Positions 1 to 8,961 of a stretch of DNA of 64,000 nucleotides are shown here, one piece after another; positions within the stretch are counted from its first letter, which is position 1, and every line of letters begins with the position of its first letter. The translations under genes and the position numbers were made by a program. The DNA comes from JAKVAV01 sp047632755 (GTDB taxonomy: Bacteria > Bacteroidota > Bacteroidia > Flavobacteriales_D > Cryomorphaceae): contig JBLIDT010000008.1 of NCBI GenBank assembly GCA_047632755.1, forward strand, positions 1 to 64,000, in the 5' to 3' direction. Below the pieces are notes generated by a model that saw only the letters and a program-made list of their open reading frames with translations, was not told the DNA's origin and did not search any database.

Positions 1-312
1 ACTGACGATACTCAATTTAACTATGACCCATTGGCCAATACGGATGACGGTTCATGTGTAGCAGTGGTACTTGGTTGTACTGACGATACTCAATTTAACT
101 ATGACCCATTGGCCAATACTGATGACGGTTCATGTGTAGCAGTGGTACTTGGTTGTACTGACGATACTCAATTTGGTTATAACCCATTGGCCAATACGGA
201 TGACAATTCATGTGTAGCAGTGGTACTTGGTTGTACAGATCCTTCAGCAGATAATTATGACGCAACAGCAAATACAGATGATGGTTCTTGTATAATACCT
301 TTAGCTATAGGT
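1..312 (+). repeat. Tandem 78-bp coding repeat array
   Basis: Units start at 1, 79, 157 and 235 with an exact 78-bp period. Units 1 and 2 differ at one base, unit 3 differs from unit 1 at about six bases clustered in two codon groups, and unit 4 is much more diverged. The array continues off the left edge. The gradient suggests recent unit duplication or gene conversion. Confidence 0.95.
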
Positions 313-1377
313 GATACTTATGGAGGAGGTATTGTCTTTTACTTGGATGGAAATGGCGGAGGCTTGATAGCAGCGCCATCTGATCAAGGAAACACTACAT
401 GGGGTTGTTGGGGAATCCCAATCGCTGGAGCCGATGGAACTGCAATAGGTACAGGTGCTCAAAACACGATTGACATGGAAACTGGATGTGCTGAAGTAGG
501 CGCGGCTGCCGATATTTGTGCGAATTTGACATTAGCTGGTTTTAGCGACTGGTTTTTGCCATCAAAGGATGAGTTGAATGAAATGTATTTAAATATTGGA
601 CAAGGAAATATTGGCGGTTTTAGTACAACTACATTCTATTGGAGTTCTACCGAGATTGACCACTCTAATGCTTGGGGGCAGGAATTCAATACTGGTGTCC
701 AGTTTGCCCTCCTAAAGTCTTATTGGCAGACAGAGGTGCGTGCTGTTCGGGCTTTTTCTTCAATACCTGGCTGCACCAATCCCACTGCTTTGAACTATAA
801 CGCTTCAGCTAATACGGATGATGGTTCTTGTATAGCAGTTGTAAATGGCTGTACAGACCCATCTGCTCCTAACTATAATGCTGCAGCCAATACAGATGAC
901 GGTTCTTGTATAGCAATAGGTGATACTTATCAGGGAGGCATCATCTTTTACTTGAATGGCAATGGCGGAGGCTTAATTGCTGCACCTACAGACCAATCGA
1001 CTGGAGCCGAATGGGGATGTATTGGAACTTATATAGGAACCGGAGTAGCTATTGGAACAGGAGCTCAAAATACAATTGATATAGAAGCAGGATGTACAAC
1101 AGTTGGAACAGCTGCTGATATTTGTGCTAACCTAACTCTTGGAGGATACAGTGATTGGTTCCTACCTTCAAAAGATGAATTAAATGAAATGTATGAAAAC
1201 ATTGGACCAGGAAACGCTCTTGGGTTAGGTAGTCTTGGCAATTTTGCTTTTGACGTCTATTGGAGTTCTACGGAGTACAATAACAATGAAACCTGGCAAC
1301 AGGGTTTATTTTTTGGTAATCAGGGCTACGCCAATAAGAACTACTCACGCTATGTGCGTGCTGTTCGGGCTTTTTAA
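1..1377 (+). CDS. Repeat-rich probable surface protein with two DUF1566 (Lcl C-terminal-like) domains, 5' end outside window
   Basis: The frame is open from base 1, so the N-terminus lies upstream. The visible 458 residues hold four 26-residue units built on G-C-T-D...NYDPLANTDDGSC (bases 1-312), a first DUF1566-like domain (about 304-759), two more GCT...DDGSC units (769-918, again 78 bp apart) and a second DUF1566-like domain (919-1374). Each domain has a GDTYxGGIxFYL start, a SDWFLPSKDELNEMY core, YWSSTE and a VRAVRAF end. The Cys and Asp content of the repeats suggests disulphides or calcium binding outside the cell, which is inference. The protein stops straight after VRAVRAF, with no T9SS tail, so its export route and function are not shown. 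Confidence 0.85.
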   Translation, partial: TDDTQFNYDPLANTDDGSCVAVVLGCTDDTQFNYDPLANTDDGSCVAVVLGCTDDTQFGYNPLANTDDNSCVAVVLGCTDPSADNYDATANTDDGSCIIPLAIGDTYGGGIVFYLDGNGGGLIAAPSDQGNTTWGCWGIPIAGADGTAIGTGAQNTIDMETGCAEVGAAADICANLTLAGFSDWFLPSKDELNEMYLNIGQGNIGGFSTTTFYWSSTEIDHSNAWGQEFNTGVQFALLKSYWQTEVRAVRAFSSIPGCTNPTALNYNASANTDDGSCIAVVNGCTDPSAPNYNAAANTDDGSCIAIGDTYQGGIIFYLNGNGGGLIAAPTDQSTGAEWGCIGTYIGTGVAIGTGAQNTIDIEAGCTTVGTAADICANLTLGGYSDWFLPSKDELNEMYENIGPGNALGLGSLGNFAFDVYWSSTEYNNNETWQQGLFFGNQGYANKNYSRYVRAVRAF

Positions 1378-1533
1378 TGACTTAGCGCAGCGGTCTCACG
1401 AACACCTTTAAAATAAACAAAGAGTGAGTAATTTATCCATTGAACTATTTTTTATAATGGGTACTTTAATGCGACTTGTGCTGAGCTTGTCGAAGCAAGC
1501 GGTCAAATTTGAAAATGGTTTTTCCTACCAAGT

Positions 1534-1563
1534 AAAATCCCTCCACCTCGGAGGGATTTTTTT
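1534..1563 (+). terminator. Rho-independent terminator
   Basis: A perfect 11-bp stem (1534-1544 with 1550-1560, AAAATCCCTCC/GGAGGGATTTT) encloses a five-base loop and is followed by a run of seven T. It lies about 160 bp after the stop of the DUF1566 protein and fits termination of that gene. Just upstream, at 1477-1500, is a GC-rich string containing CTGAGCTTGTCGAAG. Confidence 0.85.
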
Positions 1564-1668
1564 GAGTTCTGTTTTTCGGGAGTCGCTGCAGTTACTAGAA
1601 TCCTCAGTGTATTGGGCAGTGTGGGCAGTTCGCCCTCATTACAAATACACATTGTTGGGAGTATTTTT

Positions 1669-2109
1669 TTATTTAATTTCTATTTGTTTCTTGCTTTCAA
1701 CTTTGGAAGGTTCAGATTTTGGTAAAATCAATTTCAGCAGGTCATCTTTATATGCAGCTTCAATATTTTTATCATCCACATTGTCTGGTATTTGAAAGCT
1801 TCTATTGAATGAAGAATAATTAAACTCTCTTCGTGTGATTTTATCTCCATCCTTCTCTTCCTTCTCTTCTTCTTTTTTTGATGATATGGTAAGCACATTA
1901 TTTTCAACAGTAATTTTGATATCATCTTTGTTAAAACCAGGTAGTGCTACCTCCACATCAAAACTATTTTCTGCCTCTTTGATATTAACTGCTGGGATAC
2001 TTGTGCCCAATTCCAATCCTTTGGTAAAAGGACCCTTGATGAATAAATCACCCCACAATGAATCAGAACGAGGAAACAAACCATTTTCTTTTCTCTTAAT
2101 TAAGGTCAT
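1669..2109 (-). CDS. Small heat shock protein, Hsp20/alpha-crystallin family
   Basis: A 146-residue ATP-independent holdase chaperone that binds unfolding proteins in the cytoplasm as an oligomer. The N-terminal arm is followed by an alpha-crystallin domain (about residues 40-135). It contains the family pattern FDVEVALPGFNKDDIKI and a late AAYKDDLLKLILPK strand, which replaces the usual A-x-x-x-NGVL. The C-terminal I-x-I anchor is present as IEI. Length matches the family (about 140-150). The charged KEEEKEEKDGD insert in the middle of the domain is typical of Bacteroidota members. It stands alone and reads toward the DUF1566 gene. Confidence 0.93.
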   Translation of the reverse strand: MTLIKRKENGLFPRSDSLWGDLFIKGPFTKGLELGTSIPAVNIKEAENSFDVEVALPGFNKDDIKITVENNVLTISSKKEEEKEEKDGDKITRREFNYSSFNRSFQIPDNVDDKNIEAAYKDDLLKLILPKSEPSKVESKKQIEIK

Positions 2110-2525
2110 GATTTTTAGAATTAATTGCTAAATTCCTACTCTAAAAACAGTTTTCGGCAATCTCTGTGCTTACTTTCTTTTTTCGTGTCGATGTTCAGCA
2201 ACTTACCGACTTCGGGGGATTGGCCCATTATTAATCTGTCCTACTGTGAAATTAGGAAGTATTAATAGTTTAGAAAATGACTTAAATCAGTTTTCGCCAT
2301 AATTGTCATTCATTCAATCTTTGAATGTGGTACTCATGGCTGCCAGTGGTGGGCGTATTATGTCTTAGCTATCCGTGAGGGTGGATATGTAAATTGCGCA
2401 TTGCGGTGCTTAGTGATCTGTGGTTGCCAGATGGAGCGTAAATGAATTAATAATAAATACTTGTTTATCATTATCCCAATAGACCTCTTATAAGGAAGTG
2501 TATCACGCATAAACCGGCATTATAG
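2110..2525. other. Intergenic region without a recognisable gene
   Basis: No coding frame of convincing composition. Near 2275-2286 is a TGACTTAAATCA string, an imperfect relative of the palindrome at 38119-38134, and like that one it is followed by TTTT[T/C]GCC. The hsp20 promoter must lie at the left end, but I see no clear -7 box. Confidence 0.5.
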
Positions 2526-2684
2526 GATTTTAAAATATGGATTGCTTTTTTCGTTTTAATTTTCCTTCCATTTCTAATGGGGAACAATCTAGAACCCAGG
2601 AATCCTGTTTGGGTAGTCACCATCTTTTTGATTCCAGCGTTTTTTATTTTCCATTTGGTTATGCGAAAATTCCTTTATTTTTAA
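2526..2684 (+). pseudogene. Possible remnant of a two-helix membrane peptide
   Basis: Between a TAG (2523-2525) and a TAA (2682-2684) this frame encodes about 50 residues. They form a hydrophobic helix, a polar turn (GNNLEPRNP), a second hydrophobic helix and a basic end (VMRKFLYF). There is no ATG, GTG or TTG ahead of the first helix, so it is more likely the 3' remainder of a gene than an intact small protein. The family is not recognised. Confidence 0.25.
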
Positions 2685-2762
2685 AATTAATTGACACATG
2701 AAAACCACCTACTTCCGTCGAGGGTGCATTTTGAGAAAACATTTTAAATCACTTATAAACAA

Positions 2763-3038
2763 ATGCTTAAGAAGATTGTGGAGGTGTTAAATGATTCCAA
2801 CTTTAAATTGGTTGAAGTGGTTAAATACAGATTCGAAATTTTAGCAATTTCATTTAAATCTTGGGGTGAGAATCTATATATAAGCTGCGAAACGAGAGGA
2901 AATGAAACCAAAATGAAATTTTGTTCAGCAGCGCGATTTCAAATATTCTCTTGGGATAAAAATGAGAAAAAAAATATCCCATATTCATGGAATGAAGAGT
3001 TCATGAACGATATAAATAGAGAATTAGGGCTCTTGTAG
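2763..3038 (+). CDS. Hypothetical protein, 91 residues
   Basis: I do not recognise a family. The product is mixed alpha/beta with no signal peptide or membrane segment. It has an N-terminal helix (MLKKIVEVLNDSNFKLVEV) and alternating strand-like stretches. Residue composition looks protein-like, not like antisense noise. It stands alone in an AT-rich accessory stretch between unrelated small genes, so it may be a recent acquisition. An ATG follows an A-rich leader, as is common in this phylum. Confidence 0.5.
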   Translation: MLKKIVEVLNDSNFKLVEVVKYRFEILAISFKSWGENLYISCETRGNETKMKFCSAARFQIFSWDKNEKKNIPYSWNEEFMNDINRELGLL

Positions 3039-3428
3039 TGAACTTAGAAACAATGCTGACTAAACAGAAATTGAAATTTTTTTTAAAAAAAAAACTTTCT
3101 GAAAAAAAGGAGGGGCTATCAACAGTCAATCTTTCAATGCTAAAACTAGGGAAGTTTAAAGCAATTCGATTTTCAACATTAAATGCAATTTGTTGAGCAT
3201 TGGACTGTCAGTCTGGTCATATTTTAGCTTATGTTGAATCATACTAGATTCTACCTTTTATTTCCGTGATCTCTTGAATCTTTGGCTGTTCTTCCCATCA
3301 TTAGGCACAACGGTAAATTGTCTGGCAAGTGGCGTTTCGCAGAGATATTTCTGGTCAGGTGCGCATAAGTTGATGCGAGAACTGAAGCTGATAAAGGGTG
3401 CTTTACCCGCTTTGAGCTCTGCAAAATG
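3039..3428. other. Intergenic region, AT-rich then GC-rich
   Basis: The left half has long A and T runs (3078-3108). The right half (3290-3428) is GC-richer and ends in CCCG...CGGG before seven T, a weak hairpin. No protein remnant was recognised in either strand. Confidence 0.4.
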
Positions 3429-3626
3429 TTACGGGCTTTTTTTGATTATTTTCCTTCCTGTCAGGTAACCAATAAGGACTAATGCCAGAAATAAAGCAAT
3501 CAATCCAACAAGGTAGCCCAATCCGTATTCTGTAAGCTCATTGAAATCATTAATCAAAATACCACTGATTTTAAGCAATAGAATTATTGAAATTAGAATG
3601 GATAATCCAAATATTATGTTTTTCAT
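3429..3626 (-). CDS. Small two-helix membrane protein, hypothetical
   Basis: Sixty-five residues: a first hydrophobic helix (about 4-25), a short polar loop (NDFNELTEYG), a second helix (about 35-55) and a basic tail (TGRKIIKKSP), which predicts both ends in the cytoplasm. The family is not recognised. It lies downstream of the Bor-like lipoprotein gene on the same strand, but a strong terminator (3639-3674) separates them, so it probably has its own expression or is read at low level. It could be an orphan accessory gene. Confidence 0.5.
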   Translation of the reverse strand: MKNIIFGLSILISIILLLKISGILINDFNELTEYGLGYLVGLIALFLALVLIGYLTGRKIIKKSP

Positions 3627-3638
3627 AAAACCAAAATT

Positions 3639-3674
3639 GAAAACACCGTAAGAGTTTAATCCTACGGTGTTTTC
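3639..3674 (-). terminator. Terminator of the Bor-like lipoprotein gene
   Basis: A perfect 12-bp stem (GAAAACACCGTA at 3639-3650 with TACGGTGTTTTC at 3663-3674) with a 12-base loop lies immediately after the stop at 3679. The stem is A/T-tracted on both sides, so it may act in both directions. Confidence 0.8.
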
Positions 3675-3678
3675 TTTC

Positions 3679-3975
3679 TTATTTTTTTACTGTTGTAGTT
3701 GTAGGGGTATAAATACCAAATGTTAATCCAGAAACAAGTCCATTTACAAATGATTGTCTTGTTGTTACTTCATAGTTTTCTGCATCTCCTGCCATTTCTT
3801 TGCTGTCAGAGACACCTACAGGAGCTAATCCATAAATAACATAGTGATTCCATTTTGTTACTTCTTTGTTGCCTTGTGCACCATCTCCAACGACACTCGT
3901 GTAAGTGTAACATGATGTCAATAGGAAACAGCTTAGCAATGTTCCGCCTAAAACTTTTAACAAACCTTTTTTCAT
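3679..3975 (-). CDS. Bor/Iss-like outer-membrane lipoprotein
   Basis: Ninety-eight residues with a lipoprotein signal peptide ending in LLTSC. The second half matches the pattern of the lambda Bor family (Pfam Lambda_Bor): a stretch ending in TTRQSFVNGLVSGLTFGIYTP, where Bor has a comparable QTFVNGLLGFITLGIYTP segment. In Enterobacteria, Bor/Iss is a phage- or plasmid-borne surface lipoprotein linked to serum resistance. In Bacteroidota the role is unknown, so only the family is claimed. It sits in a region of small orphan genes, which agrees with a mobile origin, but no phage genes are nearby. Confidence 0.75.
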   Translation of the reverse strand: MKKGLLKVLGGTLLSCFLLTSCYTYTSVVGDGAQGNKEVTKWNHYVIYGLAPVGVSDSKEMAGDAENYEVTTRQSFVNGLVSGLTFGIYTPTTTTVKK

Positions 3976-4713
3976 TATTATTTGAATTATTTATTTTTCC
4001 TACTCGTATGGCTTTTCGGAATTCGCCCTGTTTTTAAAATGGTTTCTGGTCTCCATTTAGTTTTGTATGATTAGTTTCGAATTCAGTCGTCTTTTTAAAT
4101 TGCCCATAACAAGCGAATCAGCGACACTAGTTTCGCTGATTTCACCTTTGGCTTTGCTTGATTGTACATTCATTGAAAGGTCTCAGCTCAAGTGTATGTT
4201 ACCTTACAAACATAGCAAATTAGAAGCGATCAAGTGGTCCAATGCTCGGTGACTTTTCCGAGTTGCCCACTGCAGGGTTGTGTGCCCTGCTCAGCAGCTA
4301 TCAAAGTGTTCCATCCCTAGCAAAACCCAGTAAGCCTCAAGCGGGGTTACCCGCTATTTCGACCCCAGCCTTGTGTTTTTTTTGAACCAAGCCCAAACAG
4401 TTCGCTTCCAGGCCTGGCAGTTTCGGTTGTGAGTCTGGAAATCTCGGGACAGTTTTCAAAGATTTTGTTTGTCTGTTGTCAACTTTGCCTCAAAGCCAAT
4501 TTTCTTTTGGTGTCAAAAAATCTTTTTTTAGTCGGAAGGAACTTTTTTTGGGCTAAAAAATATTGGTTTTAGTCGAAATTGCGCCCGCATTCGCTGAGGT
4601 ATTTTAGCTGAGAGGAATGCATAGACCATGGCTGTGACGACGGTGAGCAGCAATGACCGTTTGCTCGCAGCCACGTCGTGCCCAATCCCATCGCTACGGC
4701 ATTGGACGCAGCC
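3976..4713. other. 738-bp non-coding region with serial hairpins
   Basis: No coding frame is convincing. It contains perfect inverted repeats in series: AATCAGCGA/TCGCTGATT (4116-4124/4133-4141), CTCGG/CCGAG (4245-4249/4258-4262), GCAGGG/CCCTGC (4272-4277/4285-4290), AGCGGG/CCCGCT (4340-4345/4350-4355). Near the dabA end is a nested pair, ACGACG/CGTCGT (4637-4642/4674-4679) around GTGAGCA/TGCTCGC (4643-4649/4662-4668). This pattern fits a structured RNA, a long 3' UTR or a repeat element. No known RNA family is recognised. Confidence 0.45.
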
Positions 4714-7227
4714 TCAAGCCGCTACCTGATCCACCTCCTCCCAGTCCAGTCCACCAGTATATCGATGTGAAACCCTACCAGCCTCATCCATCGCCATGAG
4801 GTATATCCAGCCATTGTCACACAAGTCCTTTACTCCTCCATGCTTTTCTAGGACGGTATTCATGGCCTCCATCGGTGCCTCTATGATAACACTGAGGCGA
4901 AGCGGCTCATGCTGAAATTGCACCCCATCGTGGATCGATTGCATGGGCAATCCTACCCGCAGATCGCCGGAGTATCCTTCTAGCACGCCAACTCCCGCTG
5001 TCACATTGTGCAGGGTTTTATTTCCCGACCCAAAATTCTTGTTGTCTACCGTAGATCCGTAATACTGCAAATTGATCCAGCTAGTCACTACCATGGGCGC
5101 GGTCATGATCAGCTCCAAGATAGAAAACCCTTGATCCTTCTGCCATTCATAAGAATGCAAAAACGACTTCCCTTCAAAGTCGATTCCCTTTGTTCTTTCG
5201 CGGGGTGCCACCACAAATGCCGAGCACCCTGCCAGTCCCCATTCTGGTCGAATCTGCGCCCAGTCTTTGCTTCTCGCGATCATGGCCTTGTCTAGCTGTG
5301 AAGGAGTATCGGAAATGAGCTTCACGGAACGCTCCGTTCTGGCTGCGTGTCCCGCCATAGCGAGTGATTTCTTGAGATCCCGCAACTCTTCCGCTTTATT
5401 GCTAGGCACATCTCCCTGATTCAAGATGCTCACTTCATCGGTCGTGGTATCGTGAAGGCAGGCGAGGAATACGGTATTGACCGGGATGGAAATGTTTGCT
5501 TCAAGCAATCCTTTTCTCACTGCTGGGTTATTCAGCACCGCCGCCGCTACTCTGGCATTGGCTTCACCCGTATGTCCTCCGCAAGCGCCACAGTCATACC
5601 CTGTAGCATGCGGATTATTCACCATGGTAGATCCATGCCCTACGATCATTACAAATTTGCCAAAGTCACTATCGAGCGACATGGCTTTCAATGCATTTTG
5701 GCCCATTTGAATCTGCTGATCCAAGGGAATGCCTACCGTCGGATCGCTGCTGTTTATAGCTAGGCTTATGGTTTTCTTTTCAGAAAAGTCATTTTTCATT
5801 CCTACCGTATTGGGGTTGGGAACGGGTCTAGTCCAGCCAAATGCATCAGAAAACAACTTGGGCAGGTAGGAGAGGCCCATCGGGCTTACAAAGCCAAAGC
5901 AAGTCACGGCTCCTGATTTAAACGACTTCCAAACCTGCTGCACCTGTCGGTGGAGGAGGCGGTGGTTCAGCGCCGATTGATGTTCATGTTGATTTGGCAT
6001 TTCTTCCCTGATCGTGCGGCCAGTCTGCAGTAGCACAGGGCAATTTGCCTCTCCATCTTCATGGCCCATGGGCACATATTTGATAGCGAATGCGAAGAAA
6101 CCCGCAAAGCCCAGCGTTTCGATCTTGGCATCTGCCAACTCGAGATTTCTGCGGTACACTTCTGATCGCACATCGATGCAAAAGATTGCCTGCGCTTTTG
6201 CTTGTTCAGCCTTGTCGTCCTTAACGATCTTCTTGCCGTGAAATCGACCGATCAAATTACGCTGCGCCGATACATCAAATGCCTCCTGAAGGATGAGTTT
6301 TTTGACCAGCTGTTTGTTGAGGTCTTTTTCCACATTGACTTGCGAAAGCATGGCTGTGGCTCCTTTCCACTTGGCATCTAGTTCGGGTCTATTGAGGCTT
6401 TCCAGCAAACAAGCTTCCCAGCAGGCTAGCACCGCCAAAAACTCGATGAGCTTTCCGTCCTTCCCACCGTATAATTCGCTGTCCCAATCTAGGCGCGCAG
6501 CGTAAGCTGACCAGCCACCCACGCGGAGGAGAATTCGGTGGAGGTACAAGGCCATGCCATCCTGCGGAATTCCTAATTTTTCTAAAGCAACCTGAGTGGC
6601 AGCCACGGGATGATCTGGCAAAGCTTTGATCAATTTTCTAAACCCTCTCAGTCCGCTCATCTCGGGTGTGCGGTCAAGAGACGCTTCTGCCTTCCAAGCC
6701 TCAAAGAGCCCTGACTCTTGATCGGCTGCGGACCAGATGGCCTGTCCATTGTCAAAATAGGAAGCTGCCCACGTCGAGATTCTTCCTACGATAAATCGAC
6801 CCCAGTCTTTGTTGGTCACCTGAGTAGCAATATCGGCTACCGTGGCAAGGGTCGACGTTTTATCATCGTGGTGCTGCACATTTCCCAAACTCTCGATAAA
6901 CTCCTGAGCGTTGGTGCTTGAATTCCTTTTCTTCAATACCGTGGCAATGTCATCGGCAGTAATGCGCCCTTCCTTGATCTTTTGCACGTAAAAGGAAGTG
7001 GGCAAGGTCATCTGAATTCCTCCGGCTGCCGCCAATTCCTGCGCCACCGAACCAAACTTTTTATGGGTGAAACCCAAGTATGGATTCACCGCTACAAAGT
7101 TTTCTAAAGGCCATACGGGAGCAATTTTTTTGCAGGCCTTTCTCAAGGTGGCTACAAGCCGCTCTTTGCGGGTGTCCAAGTTTTTAAAGATGTCCACTTG
7201 TCTGTCGGCTATGTTGATGTCTTTCAT
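4714..7227 (-). CDS. dabA: DabA, inorganic-carbon accumulation protein (UPF0753/DUF2309)
   Basis: An 837-residue protein of the DabA family, the cytoplasmic carbonic-anhydrase-like subunit of the DAB complex. With DabB it is thought to hydrate CO2 in one direction, using the ion gradient, and so to trap bicarbonate in the cell. The zinc-site residues expected from studied DabA are visible: C350 and D352 in FCIDVRSE, H531 in VGHGS, and C546 in YDCGACG, 15 residues later as in the family. The N-terminal WPLENFVAVNPYLGF motif is also typical. It is the last gene of the operon, 35 bp after dabB. In a heterotroph it probably feeds carboxylases. Confidence 0.95.
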   Translation of the reverse strand: MKDINIADRQVDIFKNLDTRKERLVATLRKACKKIAPVWPLENFVAVNPYLGFTHKKFGSVAQELAAAGGIQMTLPTSFYVQKIKEGRITADDIATVLKKRNSSTNAQEFIESLGNVQHHDDKTSTLATVADIATQVTNKDWGRFIVGRISTWAASYFDNGQAIWSAADQESGLFEAWKAEASLDRTPEMSGLRGFRKLIKALPDHPVAATQVALEKLGIPQDGMALYLHRILLRVGGWSAYAARLDWDSELYGGKDGKLIEFLAVLACWEACLLESLNRPELDAKWKGATAMLSQVNVEKDLNKQLVKKLILQEAFDVSAQRNLIGRFHGKKIVKDDKAEQAKAQAIFCIDVRSEVYRRNLELADAKIETLGFAGFFAFAIKYVPMGHEDGEANCPVLLQTGRTIREEMPNQHEHQSALNHRLLHRQVQQVWKSFKSGAVTCFGFVSPMGLSYLPKLFSDAFGWTRPVPNPNTVGMKNDFSEKKTISLAINSSDPTVGIPLDQQIQMGQNALKAMSLDSDFGKFVMIVGHGSTMVNNPHATGYDCGACGGHTGEANARVAAAVLNNPAVRKGLLEANISIPVNTVFLACLHDTTTDEVSILNQGDVPSNKAEELRDLKKSLAMAGHAARTERSVKLISDTPSQLDKAMIARSKDWAQIRPEWGLAGCSAFVVAPRERTKGIDFEGKSFLHSYEWQKDQGFSILELIMTAPMVVTSWINLQYYGSTVDNKNFGSGNKTLHNVTAGVGVLEGYSGDLRVGLPMQSIHDGVQFQHEPLRLSVIIEAPMEAMNTVLEKHGGVKDLCDNGWIYLMAMDEAGRVSHRYTGGLDWEEVDQVAA

Positions 7228-7262
7228 GTGATGCAGATTGGAATGAGTGGTTGGAGCGGGCG

Positions 7263-8930
7263 CTAGACGGTCTGGGTCTCGCGTTGTTTTGCTTCGCTAG
7301 CTGGTTCGCGTTCTATTTGGTCGAGATGCTCAATCACCTGAGGTTTTTGCTCATTGCCATGCGAATACAGAGAGCGTACGGTTCTATCAAAAACGGTATT
7401 GACGTAAAGTCCATTTCTCAAATGAATGGCCCATGCTCTCGAAAAAGGCGAAGATGAAACAACGGGTGCCATGATTTGGATAAATACCGCCGCTCCAAAG
7501 GTGACGAGTATGCCGCCCATCAGGATTGTTTCCATCGATCCAGCAGCTGATAAGTCGGGCAATTGGAAGGCCAGTAAATGGTGCATTCCAGATTCCAACG
7601 CAAAGAATGCGACCGTTACAATAAGCGAAAGCAAAGAGGCTCTCAAAATCAGTTTTACACTTCCATTGCTATCCAATGCGGAAGTAAATAGCCTGGAAAG
7701 ACCCAATGCGATCACTCCGCCAATGACCAATAGTGCGCGTTCTTTTACCGGGTCTATTCCCCAAAGGATGGCAAAGCCCGCGTAAACACCCACGCCTATC
7801 ATTATCCCAAGACTTATTCTTACAGGACTACCGATCCTCTTGGCTGCTTTAACTTTTGATGATCTGATGGTGTCAATGATACTTCCCGATGATAGGAATG
7901 AATGTGCCTTATAAAAGGAATGAGCTACCAAGTGGAGCATGGAGGCAGCGTAAGCGCCCATTCCGCAAGTCATTAAACTGAAGCCCATGTGCGCAATGCT
8001 CGAATAGGCCAGAGCGGTCTTTACCGAGGTTTGTGTAAGGAATACCACGGAGGCAAACAAGGCGGTAAATCCTCCCAAAACGATCAGCACCATGGGAGCA
8101 TACGTACTCGCATCCATGACATAGGCCATTCTTATAATGAGGAAAGGCCCAGCATTCAGTAGCCCCGCGTGGAGTAATGCCGATACTGGTGTTGGGGTTT
8201 CCATCACTTCTATGAGCCATCCGTGCGTGGGGAATTGTGCCGATTTTAGCAATGCCGCTGCGGCCAGAAATCCTGCTACGGCTTCGATACCGTCGGGCGT
8301 TGTTCCCGATGCGATGGTAGTTTTCAATGCGTCAAAAATGACTTCTAGGTTTCCCGTTCTGAATTTGGAATAAAGCAAGACCACAGCCGCCAGTAGGCAG
8401 GCATCTCCGAGTCTCGCGAGAATGAACTTTTTACGCGCCGATACGATGGCTCCCGGTCTTTCTTTGTAAAAAACCAGCAAGCGGTGAAGGGACACACTGG
8501 TGAGCACCCACGATAGGAAAAGAATACCCAAATTGCCCGAGAGCACCAAGAGCTGCACCGAGGCAATGGTGGCAGCAAGCCGACCTATAAAAGCACCTTG
8601 CCGATCGTCGCCATCGAGGTAATTGAGGCTGTACAGCACCACCACGAACCCAATGAGGGCTATCATGGTAAACATGAGTATGCTGATGGAATCAAGTCGT
8701 AGGCTGATGCCAAGTCCTTCGGCGCCAATCAAGGGGGTTTCCAGCATTCCGTAATGGAACACAAAAAAACCGCTTAACGCGGCTATTGCAATACTGATCC
8801 ACGTTGAGGTAACGGCCAATTTCTTAACCCGCGCTGGACGTAAGCCGGGCTCAAACCAAGAAGCGAGTGCTGTGACTACAAAAACCACAGGCGATGCTAA
8901 AGCTACTATGAAAAGGAGGGTTTGATTCAT
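7263..8930 (-). CDS. dabB: DabB, NuoL/MrpA-like membrane subunit of the DAB carbon uptake complex
   Basis: A 555-residue polytopic protein of the proton-translocating NADH-quinone oxidoreductase L/M/N family (Proton_antipo_M). It has the signature region LLHAGLLNAGPFLI about 250 residues in, and TPTPVSALLHAG, which is typical of antiporter-like subunits. It is shorter than NuoL (usually over 600). Directly upstream of dabA, this marks it as DabB, the cation-coupled membrane partner. A non-membrane C-terminal tail (last about 50 residues, charged) may contact DabA. The ATG at 8930 follows the small gene by 31 bp, so the three genes are probably co-transcribed. Confidence 0.93.
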   Translation of the reverse strand: MNQTLLFIVALASPVVFVVTALASWFEPGLRPARVKKLAVTSTWISIAIAALSGFFVFHYGMLETPLIGAEGLGISLRLDSISILMFTMIALIGFVVVLYSLNYLDGDDRQGAFIGRLAATIASVQLLVLSGNLGILFLSWVLTSVSLHRLLVFYKERPGAIVSARKKFILARLGDACLLAAVVLLYSKFRTGNLEVIFDALKTTIASGTTPDGIEAVAGFLAAAALLKSAQFPTHGWLIEVMETPTPVSALLHAGLLNAGPFLIIRMAYVMDASTYAPMVLIVLGGFTALFASVVFLTQTSVKTALAYSSIAHMGFSLMTCGMGAYAASMLHLVAHSFYKAHSFLSSGSIIDTIRSSKVKAAKRIGSPVRISLGIMIGVGVYAGFAILWGIDPVKERALLVIGGVIALGLSRLFTSALDSNGSVKLILRASLLSLIVTVAFFALESGMHHLLAFQLPDLSAAGSMETILMGGILVTFGAAVFIQIMAPVVSSSPFSRAWAIHLRNGLYVNTVFDRTVRSLYSHGNEQKPQVIEHLDQIEREPASEAKQRETQTV

Positions 8931-8961
8931 TGGTTAGAATGTTTGGGTACTTAGTAATTGC

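Noticed and set aside
1477..1500. CTGAGCTTGTCGAAG string as part of an insertion sequence
   Set aside because: Similar strings are scattered in many genomes, and no transposase or inverted ends are nearby.
1424..1795. 123-codon plus-strand frame after the DUF1566 gene
   Set aside because: It runs through a strong terminator and antisense into hsp20, with no family signal.
3274..3468. 64-codon plus-strand frame
   Set aside because: No protein-like pattern, and its end is antisense to the two-helix membrane protein gene.
4105..4145. GCCCATAACAAG plus a hairpin as an integron attC site
   Set aside because: The spacing and the RYYYAAC/GTTRRRY core do not match, no integrase is present, and the neighbouring genes are not in cassette order.
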